Assembly (NCBI GenBank): GCA_002173095.1
Contig: NHBK01000024.1
Coordinates: 1 to 64,000 of the forward strand
Reading direction: 5' to 3'
DNA from: Hyphomonadaceae bacterium TMED5
GTDB lineage: Bacteria; Pseudomonadota; Alphaproteobacteria; Caulobacterales; Hyphomonadaceae
Length of the DNA: 64,000 nt
Part shown: piece after piece, positions 49,719 through 59,395 of the stretch
Layout of the letters: each line of letters starts with the position of its first letter
Position numbering within the stretch: position 1 is the stretch's first letter
Program-made: the position numbers and the translations under genes
Notes under the pieces: generated by a model
Seen by the model: only the letters and a program-made list of their open reading frames with translations
Told to the model about the DNA's origin: nothing
Database searches by the model: none

Positions 49719-50144
49719 CTAAAGCCAGGCGAGTTTGGACATGATGGTGTCCAGCACTTCACAGACGGGAAGACTGAACAGGCCAGCTTCACCCATTTCG
49801 GCGTCTGAGAGCCAGTCCTCATACATATCTTCCCAATCGTCCGGCAGATCATTGATATAGCCGATCAAATCCAGATTAGAGGCGGCCAGCGCTTCGGGTG
49901 TGAAAGGCAAATGAGGAACGCCTTCAAGTTCTGAGCCGCCTTTCGTGCGCAGCGTGCCGCGAATGCTGACATGCACGGACGCGCCGAGCGTTTTGTGGCG
50001 TTCCACTTTCGTGACGAGCACTGAGACGCCAGCATAGCCGTCATCTGTCATGGTCCAGATCTGGCCAGCTTCAAATTCAAGCTCGGCAATATCGCTGACT
50101 GTATCAATTCGGGTCGCAAACAGGCGTGACAGGCGTGCATTCAT
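49719..50144 (-). CDS. Hypothetical protein, 141 aa
   Basis: This is a cytoplasmic protein with no signal or membrane segment. The N-terminal beta-rich part (AGQIWTMTDDGYAGVSVLVT) is followed by an acidic C-terminus with a Trp-containing patch (YINDLPDDWEDMYEDWLSDA). I do not recognise the family; it resembles small conserved alphaproteobacterial proteins. It is divergent from the regulator gene at 50288 and stands alone. Confidence 0.6.
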   Translation of the reverse strand: MNARLSRLFATRIDTVSDIAELEFEAGQIWTMTDDGYAGVSVLVTKVERHKTLGASVHVSIRGTLRTKGGSELEGVPHLPFTPEALAASNLDLIGYINDLPDDWEDMYEDWLSDAEMGEAGLFSLPVCEVLDTIMSKLAWL

Positions 50145-50287
50145 CGGAAAAGCTCCTCTTTTCCCCTGTCAGGTGCAAAGAGTGTTCCTGTTCGCCTGGT
50201 TCGATCTGAGCCGTCAGGTCCTGTCTGCTTGTCATGTCTCTAACTTGGTGAGAGTAGTCTATATATAAAAAGGCTGTGGGAGGCTGC

Positions 50288-51520
50288 GTGAACGATCAGG
50301 AGCGGACAGAATTGCGAGCAGAGATCGCGCGTATGCGAGAAGCCGGATTGGTGGGGCAATCGGGCCGATTGAAACATTTGTTCGACTATCTGGCTGAGCG
50401 TAGCCTTGAAGGGTGTCCGCCTAAGGAAGCGGAAATCGCAACCGATGTGTTTGGTCGCGATGCGAGTATGGTAGCAGAGGATTCAAGCGTTCGGGTTTAT
50501 GTCCATCGGCTCCGCAAGCGATTGGAAGATTTTTACCTGCGCGGAGAACCGTGTGATGGGCCAAGGCTTGTCCTGCCGCGCGGTGAGTATTGTTTCCAGT
50601 TGGAGGAGCCAATAGCGCACTCGACACCCGCTACAGATGGTCAGGAGCCGGGCAAACCGTCTTCGCGTAATCTGATCCGGCTACTTTCCGGCGCGCTGGC
50701 GGGTGCAATTGTGATTATAGCCATCCTGTCTGCGAACGTATGGACATCTGCCGACAAGGCGGAGGGCGCGCAATTTGACTATACGGTCTCACCAATCTGG
50801 TCACCACTGGCTGACAGCTCGCGTCCCCTCATTCTGGTGGTTGGGGACTACTATATTTTTGGTGAGTATGAAGATGGATTGTTTCTCACCCGACTGATCC
50901 GGGATTTCGACATTAGCTCACGTGAAGACCTGAGCAATTTCCTATTGAGCGACCCGGCCGGTTCTCAATCCTATGCGGACGTCTCTCTGGAATATCTTCC
51001 GGTTTCGATAGCCCATGCGATGAGTGATTTCGCACCATTGCTTGATGCGAGTGACGCACGGATCGTTCAGGCGTCGCAGCTATCGCCTGACGCGCTTCGG
51101 TGCTGTGATATTATTTATATCGGTCTGACGAGTGGTTTTGGACTGTTGCAGGAAACCGTATTTGCGCAATCGCGCTTTCAGCTTGGGCAGACCTTTGATG
51201 AGATCGTGGATTCGCAGGACGGGACGGACTTTGTAAGCGAAGCCTTTCTCAGCTCGCCGGGCGAAGCCATGTATAATGACTTTGCGATTTTCTCCTATCA
51301 GGAGGGGCCGACCGGCAACCATATCTGGGTATTTGCCGGCACGCGCGATACCGGTCTGATGGGATTGTCCGAAGTGATGATGGACGACAGCTGGCTGGAA
51401 GAAGAGCTGGATGTCGGCGTTCTCGTGCCTGGCTATGAAGCCGTCTTTAAGGTCACAGGCCAGCGCCAGCAAAATCTGGTGACCCGGCTTCAACGCGAAC
51501 ATGTCCCCGGTGATGACTGA
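50288..51520 (+). CDS. Membrane-anchored winged-helix transcriptional regulator
   Basis: From GTG 50288, preceded by GGGAGG, this is 410 residues. The N-terminal region (~1-105) reads as a winged-helix domain: FDYLAERSLEGCPPKEAEIA, DSSVRVYVHRLRKRLEDFY and a wing near RLVLPRGEYCF. A single span (LSGALAGAIVIIAILSANVW, ~138-157) leads to a ~250-residue periplasmic domain, unrecognised, that contains the vicinal pair C272-C273 (ALRCCDIIY). The arrangement is ToxR/CadC-like: the outer domain could sense a ligand and the inner domain bind DNA. Its likely target is the receptor operon 133 bases downstream, which is inference. Confidence 0.75.
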   Translation: MNDQERTELRAEIARMREAGLVGQSGRLKHLFDYLAERSLEGCPPKEAEIATDVFGRDASMVAEDSSVRVYVHRLRKRLEDFYLRGEPCDGPRLVLPRGEYCFQLEEPIAHSTPATDGQEPGKPSSRNLIRLLSGALAGAIVIIAILSANVWTSADKAEGAQFDYTVSPIWSPLADSSRPLILVVGDYYIFGEYEDGLFLTRLIRDFDISSREDLSNFLLSDPAGSQSYADVSLEYLPVSIAHAMSDFAPLLDASDARIVQASQLSPDALRCCDIIYIGLTSGFGLLQETVFAQSRFQLGQTFDEIVDSQDGTDFVSEAFLSSPGEAMYNDFAIFSYQEGPTGNHIWVFAGTRDTGLMGLSEVMMDDSWLEEELDVGVLVPGYEAVFKVTGQRQQNLVTRLQREHVPGDD

Positions 51521-51653
51521 CGAAAGTGGCAAATGTAACGGCCTGTAACGCACGGCGTAACCGTTAATAACTTAACTTCATGATAGCTTGATACAATAAA
51601 CTTTCCTCAACGCAGCGAACAATGACTGCACCAAAAAGTTTGAGGGAGTTTAT

Positions 51654-53696
51654 ATGGAAACCGGACATCTGCTTCTCGGAGGCAGCACTATTGTGCTCAG
51701 CCTTCTTCTGCCGACTGCAGCCATTGCCCAGAATGCTGAGCGACGTCTGGATGCTATTGAGGTCGTCGGTCAGACACTTGAGGAAACGCTCCCGCAGGAT
51801 CTTGAAGCGTATGGGGCAGATGTTGAAACCATGTCGTCAGACGACCTGCAGGAGCAGTCATTTATCGATGTTTCTTCAGCCATGCAGATGGAAACTCCCG
51901 GCCTGTTTGTAGCGCCGCGCGGTGGACCATTCAGCTATATGGATATTTCCCTTCAGGGGTCGCGCACGCAAGACATGCTGTTTCTGGTCGACGGCGTGCG
52001 GATAAACAATCGGCTATATTCCGGCACGATTACCGACACGCTGCCATCGTCCATGGTCGAACGTGTAGAGATCGTCAAAGGCGGCCAGAGTTTGTTCTAT
52101 GGAACGCAAGCTGCATCTGGTGTGATCAATGTGGTCACGCGGGGCTATACAGATGAATTCGATGGGCAGGTTGAGCTGGGCGTAGACACGAATAAGGGCC
52201 GTCACATTGATGGCTATGTCCGGGGGGCATTCGGGCCCGGCAATTATGTGGTCTACGCCTCGCAGGATGAAGCTGATGGGTTTGATACCTACACTCAGGT
52301 TCAGCCAAGTGTCACAGACAGGAACCGGTCTTATGATGTCACCAGCTTTGGCGGCAAATACCGTCTGGAACTGAATGAGCGGCTAAGTCTTGGTGCGCGC
52401 TATCAGCACAATGATGCCGCGCTGGATTATCCTGGGGCAAGGCTGACCCATTATGCTCAGAATGTGCGGGATGAAGACATTGCCAGTCTGGGTGTGGACT
52501 ATGACCATAGCGAAAACCTGCAACTGCGCGTCAAAGCCTACTGGCATGACTGGGATACAGAATACACCACGATCAATAATGTGGTCGGCTCACCCGGGGA
52601 TTATGATGTCCGCTACCGGGATACCTATTGGGGATATGAAGATTCCGGGGTGAACATTCTGGGGCGGTTTAATCTCACCAATGGGTTCGAACTGCTGGGC
52701 GGGTATGACTATCAGCAATATTCCGGCGTTGATGATGTGTTGTTGATTGAGGAGCAGGAAGAGAAAGTTCATGCGCTGTTTGGTCAGCTCCGCACGACAG
52801 ATGACCTGCTCGATAACGCCTCATTCTCCGCGGGTGTCCGCTATAATGAAACGGGGGGCGTATCTGCAACGGTCTGGAATGCCAGCGGCCGTTATGATGT
52901 CTCAGACGTGCTATATGTTCAGGGCACGGCAGGAACCTCCTTCCTTCTGCCAACGGCGTATCAGCTCTATGCCGTGGATACGTGCTGCACTTTGGGAAAT
53001 CCTGATCTCGAGCCGGAAGAAAGCCTGAACTTCAATGCCTCGGTTGGCGGCGAGTTTGGTGGCCCGGTCCGGCTCGTATGGCAGATCACCGGTTTTCACC
53101 GTTCGATCGATAATCTGATTTCTTCCATGAGCTTTACAGAGGCGGGGCTCGATCCAAGCCAGCCTTTCCGTGGATATGATCCAGCCGACTATAACAATCG
53201 TCTGTTTGGAAATGTCGAAGGCGAAGTTCGTGTCAGCGGTTATGAATTGCTGGCGCGGTTTGATGCAGGCAATGGGCTGGCGGCTTCGGCCAGCTACACG
53301 CACGCTGATAGCGAGGAAGAAAGCGCCGGTATCACCTCTGATATTCAGCGTATCCCTGAAGATTTTGCAAAGCTCGGTCTGGACTATCGCGCGCCATCTG
53401 GCCGTTTCGGTGCCAATGCCAGCCTGCTCTGGACCGGAGATCAGTTCGCGAGCGTCACAGGCTTTGGAACGGTCAATTACGGCGACTATACGGTGATTGA
53501 TCTGGCGGCTCATCTGTTCGTGGATGATGAACAGCGTCACCGAGTTACGGTGCGCCTCGAAAACGCGCTTGATGAGGAATACATCACACGCCCCGGCTCT
53601 GCGCTGGTGGATGGCACCACGACGAATGAGCGCTTTTTCTACGGCAATCGCGGCGTACCTCAAACTCTGCACGTGTCCTACGCCTACGCGTTTTAG
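51654..53696 (+). CDS. TonB-dependent outer-membrane receptor
   Basis: This 680-residue protein has a signal peptide (LLLGGSTIVLSLLLPTAAIA), a TonB-box-like DAIEVVGQT, a plug (~45-155, with LQGSRTQDMLFLVDGVRINN and VERVEIVKGGQSLFYGTQAA) and a barrel ending in FFYGNRGVPQTLHVSYAYAF. The only cysteines are the adjacent pair C444-C445 (VDTCCTLGNPDLEPEE), in an extracellular loop or strand. A GAGGGAG ribosome-binding site precedes the ATG. The ligand is unknown: siderophore, heme, metal or vitamin are possible. It forms a unit with the PepSY gene. Confidence 0.93.
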   Translation: METGHLLLGGSTIVLSLLLPTAAIAQNAERRLDAIEVVGQTLEETLPQDLEAYGADVETMSSDDLQEQSFIDVSSAMQMETPGLFVAPRGGPFSYMDISLQGSRTQDMLFLVDGVRINNRLYSGTITDTLPSSMVERVEIVKGGQSLFYGTQAASGVINVVTRGYTDEFDGQVELGVDTNKGRHIDGYVRGAFGPGNYVVYASQDEADGFDTYTQVQPSVTDRNRSYDVTSFGGKYRLELNERLSLGARYQHNDAALDYPGARLTHYAQNVRDEDIASLGVDYDHSENLQLRVKAYWHDWDTEYTTINNVVGSPGDYDVRYRDTYWGYEDSGVNILGRFNLTNGFELLGGYDYQQYSGVDDVLLIEEQEEKVHALFGQLRTTDDLLDNASFSAGVRYNETGGVSATVWNASGRYDVSDVLYVQGTAGTSFLLPTAYQLYAVDTCCTLGNPDLEPEESLNFNASVGGEFGGPVRLVWQITGFHRSIDNLISSMSFTEAGLDPSQPFRGYDPADYNNRLFGNVEGEVRVSGYELLARFDAGNGLAASASYTHADSEEESAGITSDIQRIPEDFAKLGLDYRAPSGRFGANASLLWTGDQFASVTGFGTVNYGDYTVIDLAAHLFVDDEQRHRVTVRLENALDEEYITRPGSALVDGTTTNERFFYGNRGVPQTLHVSYAYAF

Positions 53697-53765
53697 AATC
53701 TCCTGCCGGCGGGGCCTTTTACCTCCTCTGCCTCGTCGGCGCCCTCCCTTTGAAAAGACATTCAG

Positions 53766-55238
53766 ATGATCTGGAAAACCATCACCACGCTGCACCGGTA
53801 TCTCGGGGTGACTGTCGGCATGATTATGCTGATCTGGTGTCTGTCAGGCTTCGTCATGATGTATCAGGGGTTTCCTGAAACCACCGATCCTGAAAACAGG
53901 CTGGCTCGACAGGTGCTCTTGTCAGACCAATGCTGTGTCTGGCCTGATGACATGGCGGCGGAGCAGCCCGTATCTCAATTTGAAATTCGAATGCGGGCGG
54001 GAAAACCCGTTATCGATGTTTCCCGGGGGCGACTATCTGGAATTTACAGTCTGGAAACGGGCGAACGGGTCGCTGCACTCACGCGTCACCAGGCGCGCAA
54101 TATTGCCTCGCAGTTTCTTCACGCAAATGGCGTGGAGGGGGATATAGCATCCTTCGCGCCGATCGAAGTCGATCAATGGACTGTGTATATGTGGCGACGG
54201 GAAGCCCCGCTTTGGAGGGCGGAAATTGACGACGCCAGCGACACTTATGTCTATGTGTCCGGGCAGTCAGGGCAGGTTGTGCAGGATGCGAACCGGCAGG
54301 AGCGTCTGCTGGCATGGTTGGGGGCCATTCCGCACTGGCTTTACCCTCAATTACTGCGGCAAAACCAGCCTGTCTGGTACCAGTCGGTCATATGGCTCAG
54401 CGTGCTGGGCATATTTCTGACGCTGACAGGACTGGTTGTGGGGCTGCGTCGATTAAGAACCAAATCTGGTAAATGGTTTCCGTTCAAAAAGCCGTTCTGG
54501 CTCTGGCACCATGTAACTGGAGTACTGGCTGGCATTCTGGTGCTCAGCTGGGTGGCAAGCGGGCTTTTGACCATGCAGCCCTGGGGGCTGTTAGAGACAG
54601 ATCCATCCACACCAAGACAAGCTGTCTCCGGCGAAATGACATGGGGTGAAGCCGCCGAATTACTGGACGCCTTTAAAGAGAATGCGCCCGCAGGAATTGT
54701 TGGAATCACCGCTGCGCCCTTTGCCGGCGAGCCTGCACTTCGGGTGCAGTTGGCCGATGGGTCTGCCTACCGGTTTGGGCATTCAGGGCGAGTTGAGCTT
54801 TCGCCCGACGATGTGCATCACCTGTTGGAAGAGGCTGGGCTGGCAGTCTCGGAAGTGTCACTGCTGACGTCTGAAGACGCATATTATTATGGGCATAAAA
54901 CAGAGGTCGGATTTCCAGTGATCCGGGTCCGCCTTGATGATGCGGACAGGACGCGCGTGTATGTCGATCCTGAAACCGGAGAGATTGCGCGTTTCGTGAC
55001 TGCTACGGCGCGCCGGTTTCGTTGGTTGGAAAATGGCTTTCACAATTTTGACTGGCCGGGCGTGCAAGAACGCCCGATCTGGGATGTCGTGACACTCTTG
55101 CTGTTAATGGCAGTGACCCTGGTTTGTGGAACCGGGGCGTGGCTTTCCATATCGAGAGTGCGCCGGGATATTCGAATGGGTTTGCGCCGTCTCAAAGGCT
55201 CGAAACAGCGCCGGGCGAGAACAGTAAGGCGGACCTAA
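53766..55238 (+). CDS. PepSY domain membrane protein
   Basis: This 490-residue protein has four main spans: LGVTVGMIMLIWCLSGFVMM (~18), VIWLSVLGIFLTLTGLVVGL (~205), VTGVLAGILVLSWVASGLLT (~245) and VTLLLLMAVTLVCGTGAWLS (~440). PepSY regions lie between them, and conserved histidines sit beside spans 1 and 3 (HRYLG, WHHVTG). The first periplasmic loop starts with a vicinal pair C56-C57 (SDQCCVWPDD). PepSY proteins of this type accompany TonB receptors and are thought to reduce or release iron from siderophores. Its stop codon overlaps that of convergent tdk by 4 bases. Confidence 0.9.
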   Translation: MIWKTITTLHRYLGVTVGMIMLIWCLSGFVMMYQGFPETTDPENRLARQVLLSDQCCVWPDDMAAEQPVSQFEIRMRAGKPVIDVSRGRLSGIYSLETGERVAALTRHQARNIASQFLHANGVEGDIASFAPIEVDQWTVYMWRREAPLWRAEIDDASDTYVYVSGQSGQVVQDANRQERLLAWLGAIPHWLYPQLLRQNQPVWYQSVIWLSVLGIFLTLTGLVVGLRRLRTKSGKWFPFKKPFWLWHHVTGVLAGILVLSWVASGLLTMQPWGLLETDPSTPRQAVSGEMTWGEAAELLDAFKENAPAGIVGITAAPFAGEPALRVQLADGSAYRFGHSGRVELSPDDVHHLLEEAGLAVSEVSLLTSEDAYYYGHKTEVGFPVIRVRLDDADRTRVYVDPETGEIARFVTATARRFRWLENGFHNFDWPGVQERPIWDVVTLLLLMAVTLVCGTGAWLSISRVRRDIRMGLRRLKGSKQRRARTVRRT

Positions 55239-55819
55239 CAGCGCCCGACAGCCGCTTCCCAATGCTGACGGCAAAGCGAGACGTATTTCCCCTTCGCGAC
55301 GCTCACCTGATCACCTTCGCGCAGGGCTTCGCCCTGCTCATCAAGGCGCGCGGTCATGGTGGCTTTGCGGCCGCAATGACAAATGGTGCGGGCTTCGCGC
55401 AGATCATCTGCCAGTGCGAGCAATGCGGCTGAGCCTTCAAACAATTCACCCTGAAAGTCGGTGCGCAAACCATAGCAGAGGACGGGCAGGCCAAGCTGGT
55501 CACCCGCGCGCGCGAGCTGCCAGACCTGATCTTTGGTCAGGAACTGAGCCTCATCGATAAAGATGGCGTGCAACGGGCCTTCGCGTTTCTGCGTTTCAAT
55601 ACGCGTGAACAAATCTGTATCGCCGCGAAACAAGTGAGCTTCGGCCTCAAGGCCAATCCGCGAATGAATACTGCCGCTTTCTGCATCCGCTTCGCCGTGA
55701 TGGCCCGATGTCCACAACATCACCTCCATACCGCGTTCGCGATAGTTATAGGCAGCCTGAAGCAGAATTGCCGACTTACCGGCATTCATGGCCGAAAAGG
55801 TGAAATAGAGCTTGGACAT
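55235..55819 (-). CDS. tdk: Thymidine kinase
   Basis: From ATG 55819 this is 194 residues, a type II thymidine kinase. It has the P-loop FSAMNAGKSAILLQAAYNY, FIDEAQFLTKDQVWQLARAG with the DEAQF acid pair, the lasso-loop region LCYGLRTDFQGELFEGSAAL and zinc cysteines (ICHCGRKA ... LCRQHW). It phosphorylates thymidine for salvage. The frame is open upstream to 55978, but those residues precede the family start. Confidence 0.96.
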   Translation of the reverse strand: MSKLYFTFSAMNAGKSAILLQAAYNYRERGMEVMLWTSGHHGEADAESGSIHSRIGLEAEAHLFRGDTDLFTRIETQKREGPLHAIFIDEAQFLTKDQVWQLARAGDQLGLPVLCYGLRTDFQGELFEGSAALLALADDLREARTICHCGRKATMTARLDEQGEALREGDQVSVAKGKYVSLCRQHWEAAVGRC

Positions 55820-55928
55820 AGCTATCCGGTACCCGATTCTAAGCTTACGGGCATCAGTGTTGAATTGGTTTCTGACTTGCAGATGGCTGTTTAAGTGTTT
55901 CAGGCTGACGCGATTGGTGGAGATTGTG

Positions 55929-56399
55929 ATGAAGAACCCGTGGGCGCACCTTGCCGGACTGGCAGCGATGTCTCTCATTCCTGTTTCATTTGCGCACGCG
56001 CAAGTGGCTGAACCTTCACTGGAGCAGCCCTCGCAGATTCAGGTGCCGGAAAATACAGGTGTGATTGGGTTTGATTCTGCCATTCGCAGTTTTGGCGAGG
56101 TGGTTCAGGGGGAAACGCTGCGTCATAGCTATCTCTTCCTGAATAATGGCAGTGGACCGATCACGCTGGCTCAGGCCTTTTCGCAGACCTCTGGCGTTTC
56201 GGTGATGATCTCCCGTGCGCCGGTTGAGGCCGGTGCGTTTGGGGAAGTCGCCGTATCGGTGGATACGAGCGATATGGTCGGAGACCAGTATATCCGTATT
56301 CGCGTGAATTCTGACGCCTATAATGCGCCTTCAACGCTTTATCTTCGGGCACATGTTCTGCCCCCTGAAGAGGTTGAAACAGAAAACGCCGGGGAATAA
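55929..56399 (+). CDS. DUF1573-like secreted protein
   Basis: The ATG at 55929 follows GTGGAGATT. The signal peptide (LAGLAAMSLIPVSFAHA) is followed by a ~110-residue Ig-like domain with DSAIRSFGEVVQGETLRHSY, FLNNGSGPITL and VEAGAFGEVAVSVDTSDMVG, a DUF1573 pattern. The end is acidic (EEVETENAGE). The domain is often found in periplasmic or surface proteins of unknown function. It is convergent with the S9 peptidase gene and its stop codon lies inside a terminator hairpin. Confidence 0.75.
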   Translation: MKNPWAHLAGLAAMSLIPVSFAHAQVAEPSLEQPSQIQVPENTGVIGFDSAIRSFGEVVQGETLRHSYLFLNNGSGPITLAQAFSQTSGVSVMISRAPVEAGAFGEVAVSVDTSDMVGDQYIRIRVNSDAYNAPSTLYLRAHVLPPEEVETENAGE

Positions 56400-56411
56400 C
56401 CCCGGCGTTCT
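56383..56411. terminator. Hairpin between the DUF1573 gene and the S9 peptidase gene
   Basis: The stem AACGCCGGGG/CCCCGGCGTT has an AATAA loop that includes the stop codon. TTCTGCTGTTTTA follows on the plus strand and A-rich sequence (AGAAAACGCC) precedes it, so it may work in both directions. Confidence 0.75.
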
Positions 56412-56439
56412 GCTGTTTTAGGATTGGTACGTCGTCGCC

Positions 56440-58440
56440 TTATTCGGCTTCGTCTGGCGTCATGCCCAAAACGTCTTCCAGAAACTCAGCCTGACGACGC
56501 GCATAGAAAAGCTGGTTGGAAAGCTTCCGCCAGCCATGGCCTTCATCCTGAAAGCGGATGAAGTCAGCGCGATATCCGTTTTCACGAATAGTGCGGACCA
56601 TTGTCTCTGTTTCCATAATATCGATGCGCGGGTCATTCACGCCGTGCGAATACAACATTGGAACATTGATCTGGTCTGCCTGACGGATCGGAGAATTCTC
56701 CGTGTAATATTCCTGCCAGTAGTCCTCGGTGATATCTCCATACTCAATGCGGTCAGATGCTTTGAGGCCCGGTGATGCGATCTCCAGCGCGGTGACCCAA
56801 TCGGCGACACCAAACAGAGAGACACCGGCGGCAAATGTGCCCGGGAAATTAGCGACAGCTGCGTTGACCGCATAGCCGCCATAAGACCCGCCAACCACGG
56901 CGGCTCGGTCCGCATCAACCAGTCCTTCGTCGCCGAGATAGTTCAGCATGTCGACAAGGTCAGCAATGGATTCAAGGCGGTTTTCGCGGTCATCCAGCGT
57001 CACATAGGTGTGCCCGAAACCGGTTGAACCGCGAACATTGGATTCAAACACGGCGAAGCCGCGATCTACCAGATACTGAACATTTGCATCAAAGGTCGGG
57101 CGTGACTGGCTGGTTGGTCCGCCATGCACCATGAACACAACAGGTGGAGGGCCTTCGCCTGTATAAGAGGTGTCATCCGGCATATAGAGAAGACCCTGCA
57201 CCTCAACGCCGTCGCGCGCCGTTATGCGAATGTCTTCTGGTCGAACAAGGCGGTCCGGGTCGATACCGGCCAGCGGGGATGTGAAGACATTGTAGGTTTC
57301 GCCCGTTTCAATGTCCCAGGTCAGAACCTCACCAGGCGTCCGCCAACCGCTTACCCCCAGAACGACACGTGCGTCTTCGTTATTGCAGGACGCACCGTAC
57401 ACGCCTTCAGGCAGTTCCGGCACGTCCACAGTTTCACCGGTCTCTCGGTTCATAGCGGTGATTTCGGAGTATCCGCCGACATTGGCGATATAAACGAGAT
57501 AGGCGTCATCCGCGCCGCACAGGTCGATGCCATCAATATCGGACCCGGGCACTTCATGCAGCAACTCAAATGACCCGCTTTCCAGATCGTAGAAATGAAC
57601 GGCCGAATATTCGCGCTCAGTGTTGCTGGAAAAATAGAAACCAGACGTGTCGTCCAGCCAGCGCACAGACCCATGTGCGGCGCGGCGCTCGGGTTCTGAA
57701 ACGGTCGTCACCTCGCCGGTTTCAATGTTCAGCAAATAGAGATTGTTGGAATCTTCGCCGACAGAGGTGGAGAAAGTTATGAACTGGCCGTCGGGGGAAA
57801 TATCGTCCGGATACACACCGAATTCGCCCTCATAAATCATCTCACCCGTACCGTTTGGTACAGTGGCTTTATAGAGGTCGAAGTGAAGACCCGTGCGGGC
57901 TGTGGACGAATAAATGATGCTGTTCCCATCCGGGGCGAAGTCGCCAAAAGTGCGAAACGCGCCAGCTTCTGCCGGAAAGATGATTTCTTCTTCAGTGCCG
58001 TCAGCGGAAATCAGAAAATAGGCTTCCTGTTCGTCGCCATCATTGTCCGCACCATAAAGAATGTGTTCACCGTCCGGGGCCCAGGTGAAGAAGGAAATGC
58101 CATTGCCATAGGTCAGGCGTTTTGGCTGGCCGCCAGTCGCTGGAACTGTCCAGAGCTGGTTCTCGCCAGTGATGGTCCAGCTGAATGCGATCGTGTCTCC
58201 ATCCGGAGAGAGTGAGCCGCCGCGCATACTGCCATTTGCGGCCAGAATATAGCGCGCAATATCCGATGGATCTTCGCCCGCAAGGCCAACCTGAACGGCC
58301 TCATCGGTAGGCTCGATGGCCTCGAGCGTTTCATCAAAGCCGGACTGGCCGCCCGATACTGAGCTCGTCTGAGCAAAGGCTGGTGTGAAGGCGAAGCCGG
58401 CTGCCGCACCGGAGAGAATTAGGCGTTTCAATGGGGTCAT
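56440..58440 (-). CDS. S9 family prolyl oligopeptidase-type peptidase
   Basis: From ATG 58440 this is 666 residues with a signal peptide (LILSGAAAGFAFTPAFAQ). Residues ~60-390 form a beta-propeller of WD40-like PD40 repeats (SPDGDTIAFSW, APDGEHILYGADNDGD, SPDGQFITFSTSVGE). The alpha/beta hydrolase domain at the C-terminus has catalytic S519 (VVGGSYGGYAVNA), an Asp in GVNDPRIDIM and a His in DEGHGW. It is an exported peptidase acting on short peptides, probably periplasmic. The longer start at 58509 is rejected because it precedes the signal. Confidence 0.93.
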   Translation of the reverse strand: MTPLKRLILSGAAAGFAFTPAFAQTSSVSGGQSGFDETLEAIEPTDEAVQVGLAGEDPSDIARYILAANGSMRGGSLSPDGDTIAFSWTITGENQLWTVPATGGQPKRLTYGNGISFFTWAPDGEHILYGADNDGDEQEAYFLISADGTEEEIIFPAEAGAFRTFGDFAPDGNSIIYSSTARTGLHFDLYKATVPNGTGEMIYEGEFGVYPDDISPDGQFITFSTSVGEDSNNLYLLNIETGEVTTVSEPERRAAHGSVRWLDDTSGFYFSSNTEREYSAVHFYDLESGSFELLHEVPGSDIDGIDLCGADDAYLVYIANVGGYSEITAMNRETGETVDVPELPEGVYGASCNNEDARVVLGVSGWRTPGEVLTWDIETGETYNVFTSPLAGIDPDRLVRPEDIRITARDGVEVQGLLYMPDDTSYTGEGPPPVVFMVHGGPTSQSRPTFDANVQYLVDRGFAVFESNVRGSTGFGHTYVTLDDRENRLESIADLVDMLNYLGDEGLVDADRAAVVGGSYGGYAVNAAVANFPGTFAAGVSLFGVADWVTALEIASPGLKASDRIEYGDITEDYWQEYYTENSPIRQADQINVPMLYSHGVNDPRIDIMETETMVRTIRENGYRADFIRFQDEGHGWRKLSNQLFYARRQAEFLEDVLGMTPDEAE

Positions 58441-58537
58441 GTTCCACTCTTTAAACAGGGACAGATGCAAGACCTTACCGTTCATCAATAGAACATCAAA
58501 TGATTTCACCCCGTGCGAGCCGTGATCACGAAAATTG

Positions 58538-59395
58538 TTATTTGCGAGAGGGACGCAGAATAACCAGCGCCACGCCTGTCAGAATTCCGGCAGAGGCGAG
58601 AATATAGGTGAGGGTGATGGGTTCAGAGAGAAACAGGATACCGCCAAGGGCGGCAAGTACGGGAACTGTCAGCTGAAGCGCGCCAGCCTGCGCCGTTGAC
58701 AGTGCTGGTAGGACCGCATACCAGAGCGCGTATCCAAGGCCTGAGGCGAGAGCGCCGGATGCGAGAGCGGCGGCAAAACCGGTCCATGAGGGGAGCGGCT
58801 CACCCAAGAGGAAGAAGAGGGCTGGGCATAGAATGATTGCCATCACGCTCGCGCGTAGAAAATTGCCTGCGGTTGAGTTGGTCGGCGAACTGACATTGCG
58901 GCCGAGCAGTGAATAAATGCCCCATGAAATGCCTGCCCCTGCCATGATCAGCGCGGCCCATATCGGCGGGGCCTCGGCCCCCGGCAGAAGCAGCCAGACA
59001 AGTGAAAAACAGGCGAGCGCCAGCCCTGACCATTGCATTAGGGAGAGCGGCTTTCTTTGAAACAGCCCCCAGCCCACCATTGTGATTTGCACAAGGAAGA
59101 AGAGGATCAGCGCGCCAACCCCGGAACCGAGCCCCAGATAGGCAAAGGAGAACAATCCGGCATAGGCGAGAAGCGATGCGCCGCCAGCCCAGTTGCCAGA
59201 CGTCAGGGCGCGCGGCCCGGCCAGAGCGAACAGCACCAGTCCGCCGGATAAAATTCGGATCAGTGTGAAACTCGCCGCACCCATGGAGGTGTCAGCCAGC
59301 GCCATGCGTGTGAGCACGGAATTGGCGGCGAAGGCGACCATGGCAAGCGTCGCCAGCAGTGCTGTGCGCAACCATAAAGGGGCTTTGTCTGCCAT
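58538..59395 (-). CDS. EamA/DMT-family transporter
   Basis: This 285-residue membrane protein has ten spans and two EamA repeats (first ~10-140, second ~150-280). It begins WLRTALLATLAMVAFAANSV, and the repeat ends with ALGGILFLSEPITLTYILAS, a typical EamA end. Family members export amino acids or other metabolites; the substrate is not shown. It stands alone between the S9 peptidase gene and the RcnB-like gene. Confidence 0.9.
   Translation of the reverse strand: MADKAPLWLRTALLATLAMVAFAANSVLTRMALADTSMGAASFTLIRILSGGLVLFALAGPRALTSGNWAGGASLLAYAGLFSFAYLGLGSGVGALILFFLVQITMVGWGLFQRKPLSLMQWSGLALACFSLVWLLLPGAEAPPIWAALIMAGAGISWGIYSLLGRNVSSPTNSTAGNFLRASVMAIILCPALFFLLGEPLPSWTGFAAALASGALASGLGYALWYAVLPALSTAQAGALQLTVPVLAALGGILFLSEPITLTYILASAGILTGVALVILRPSRK

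Noticed and set aside
52911-53795. A 294-codon frame antisense to the TonB receptor
   Set aside because: The receptor motifs on the plus strand are complete; the reverse frame is a composition artefact.
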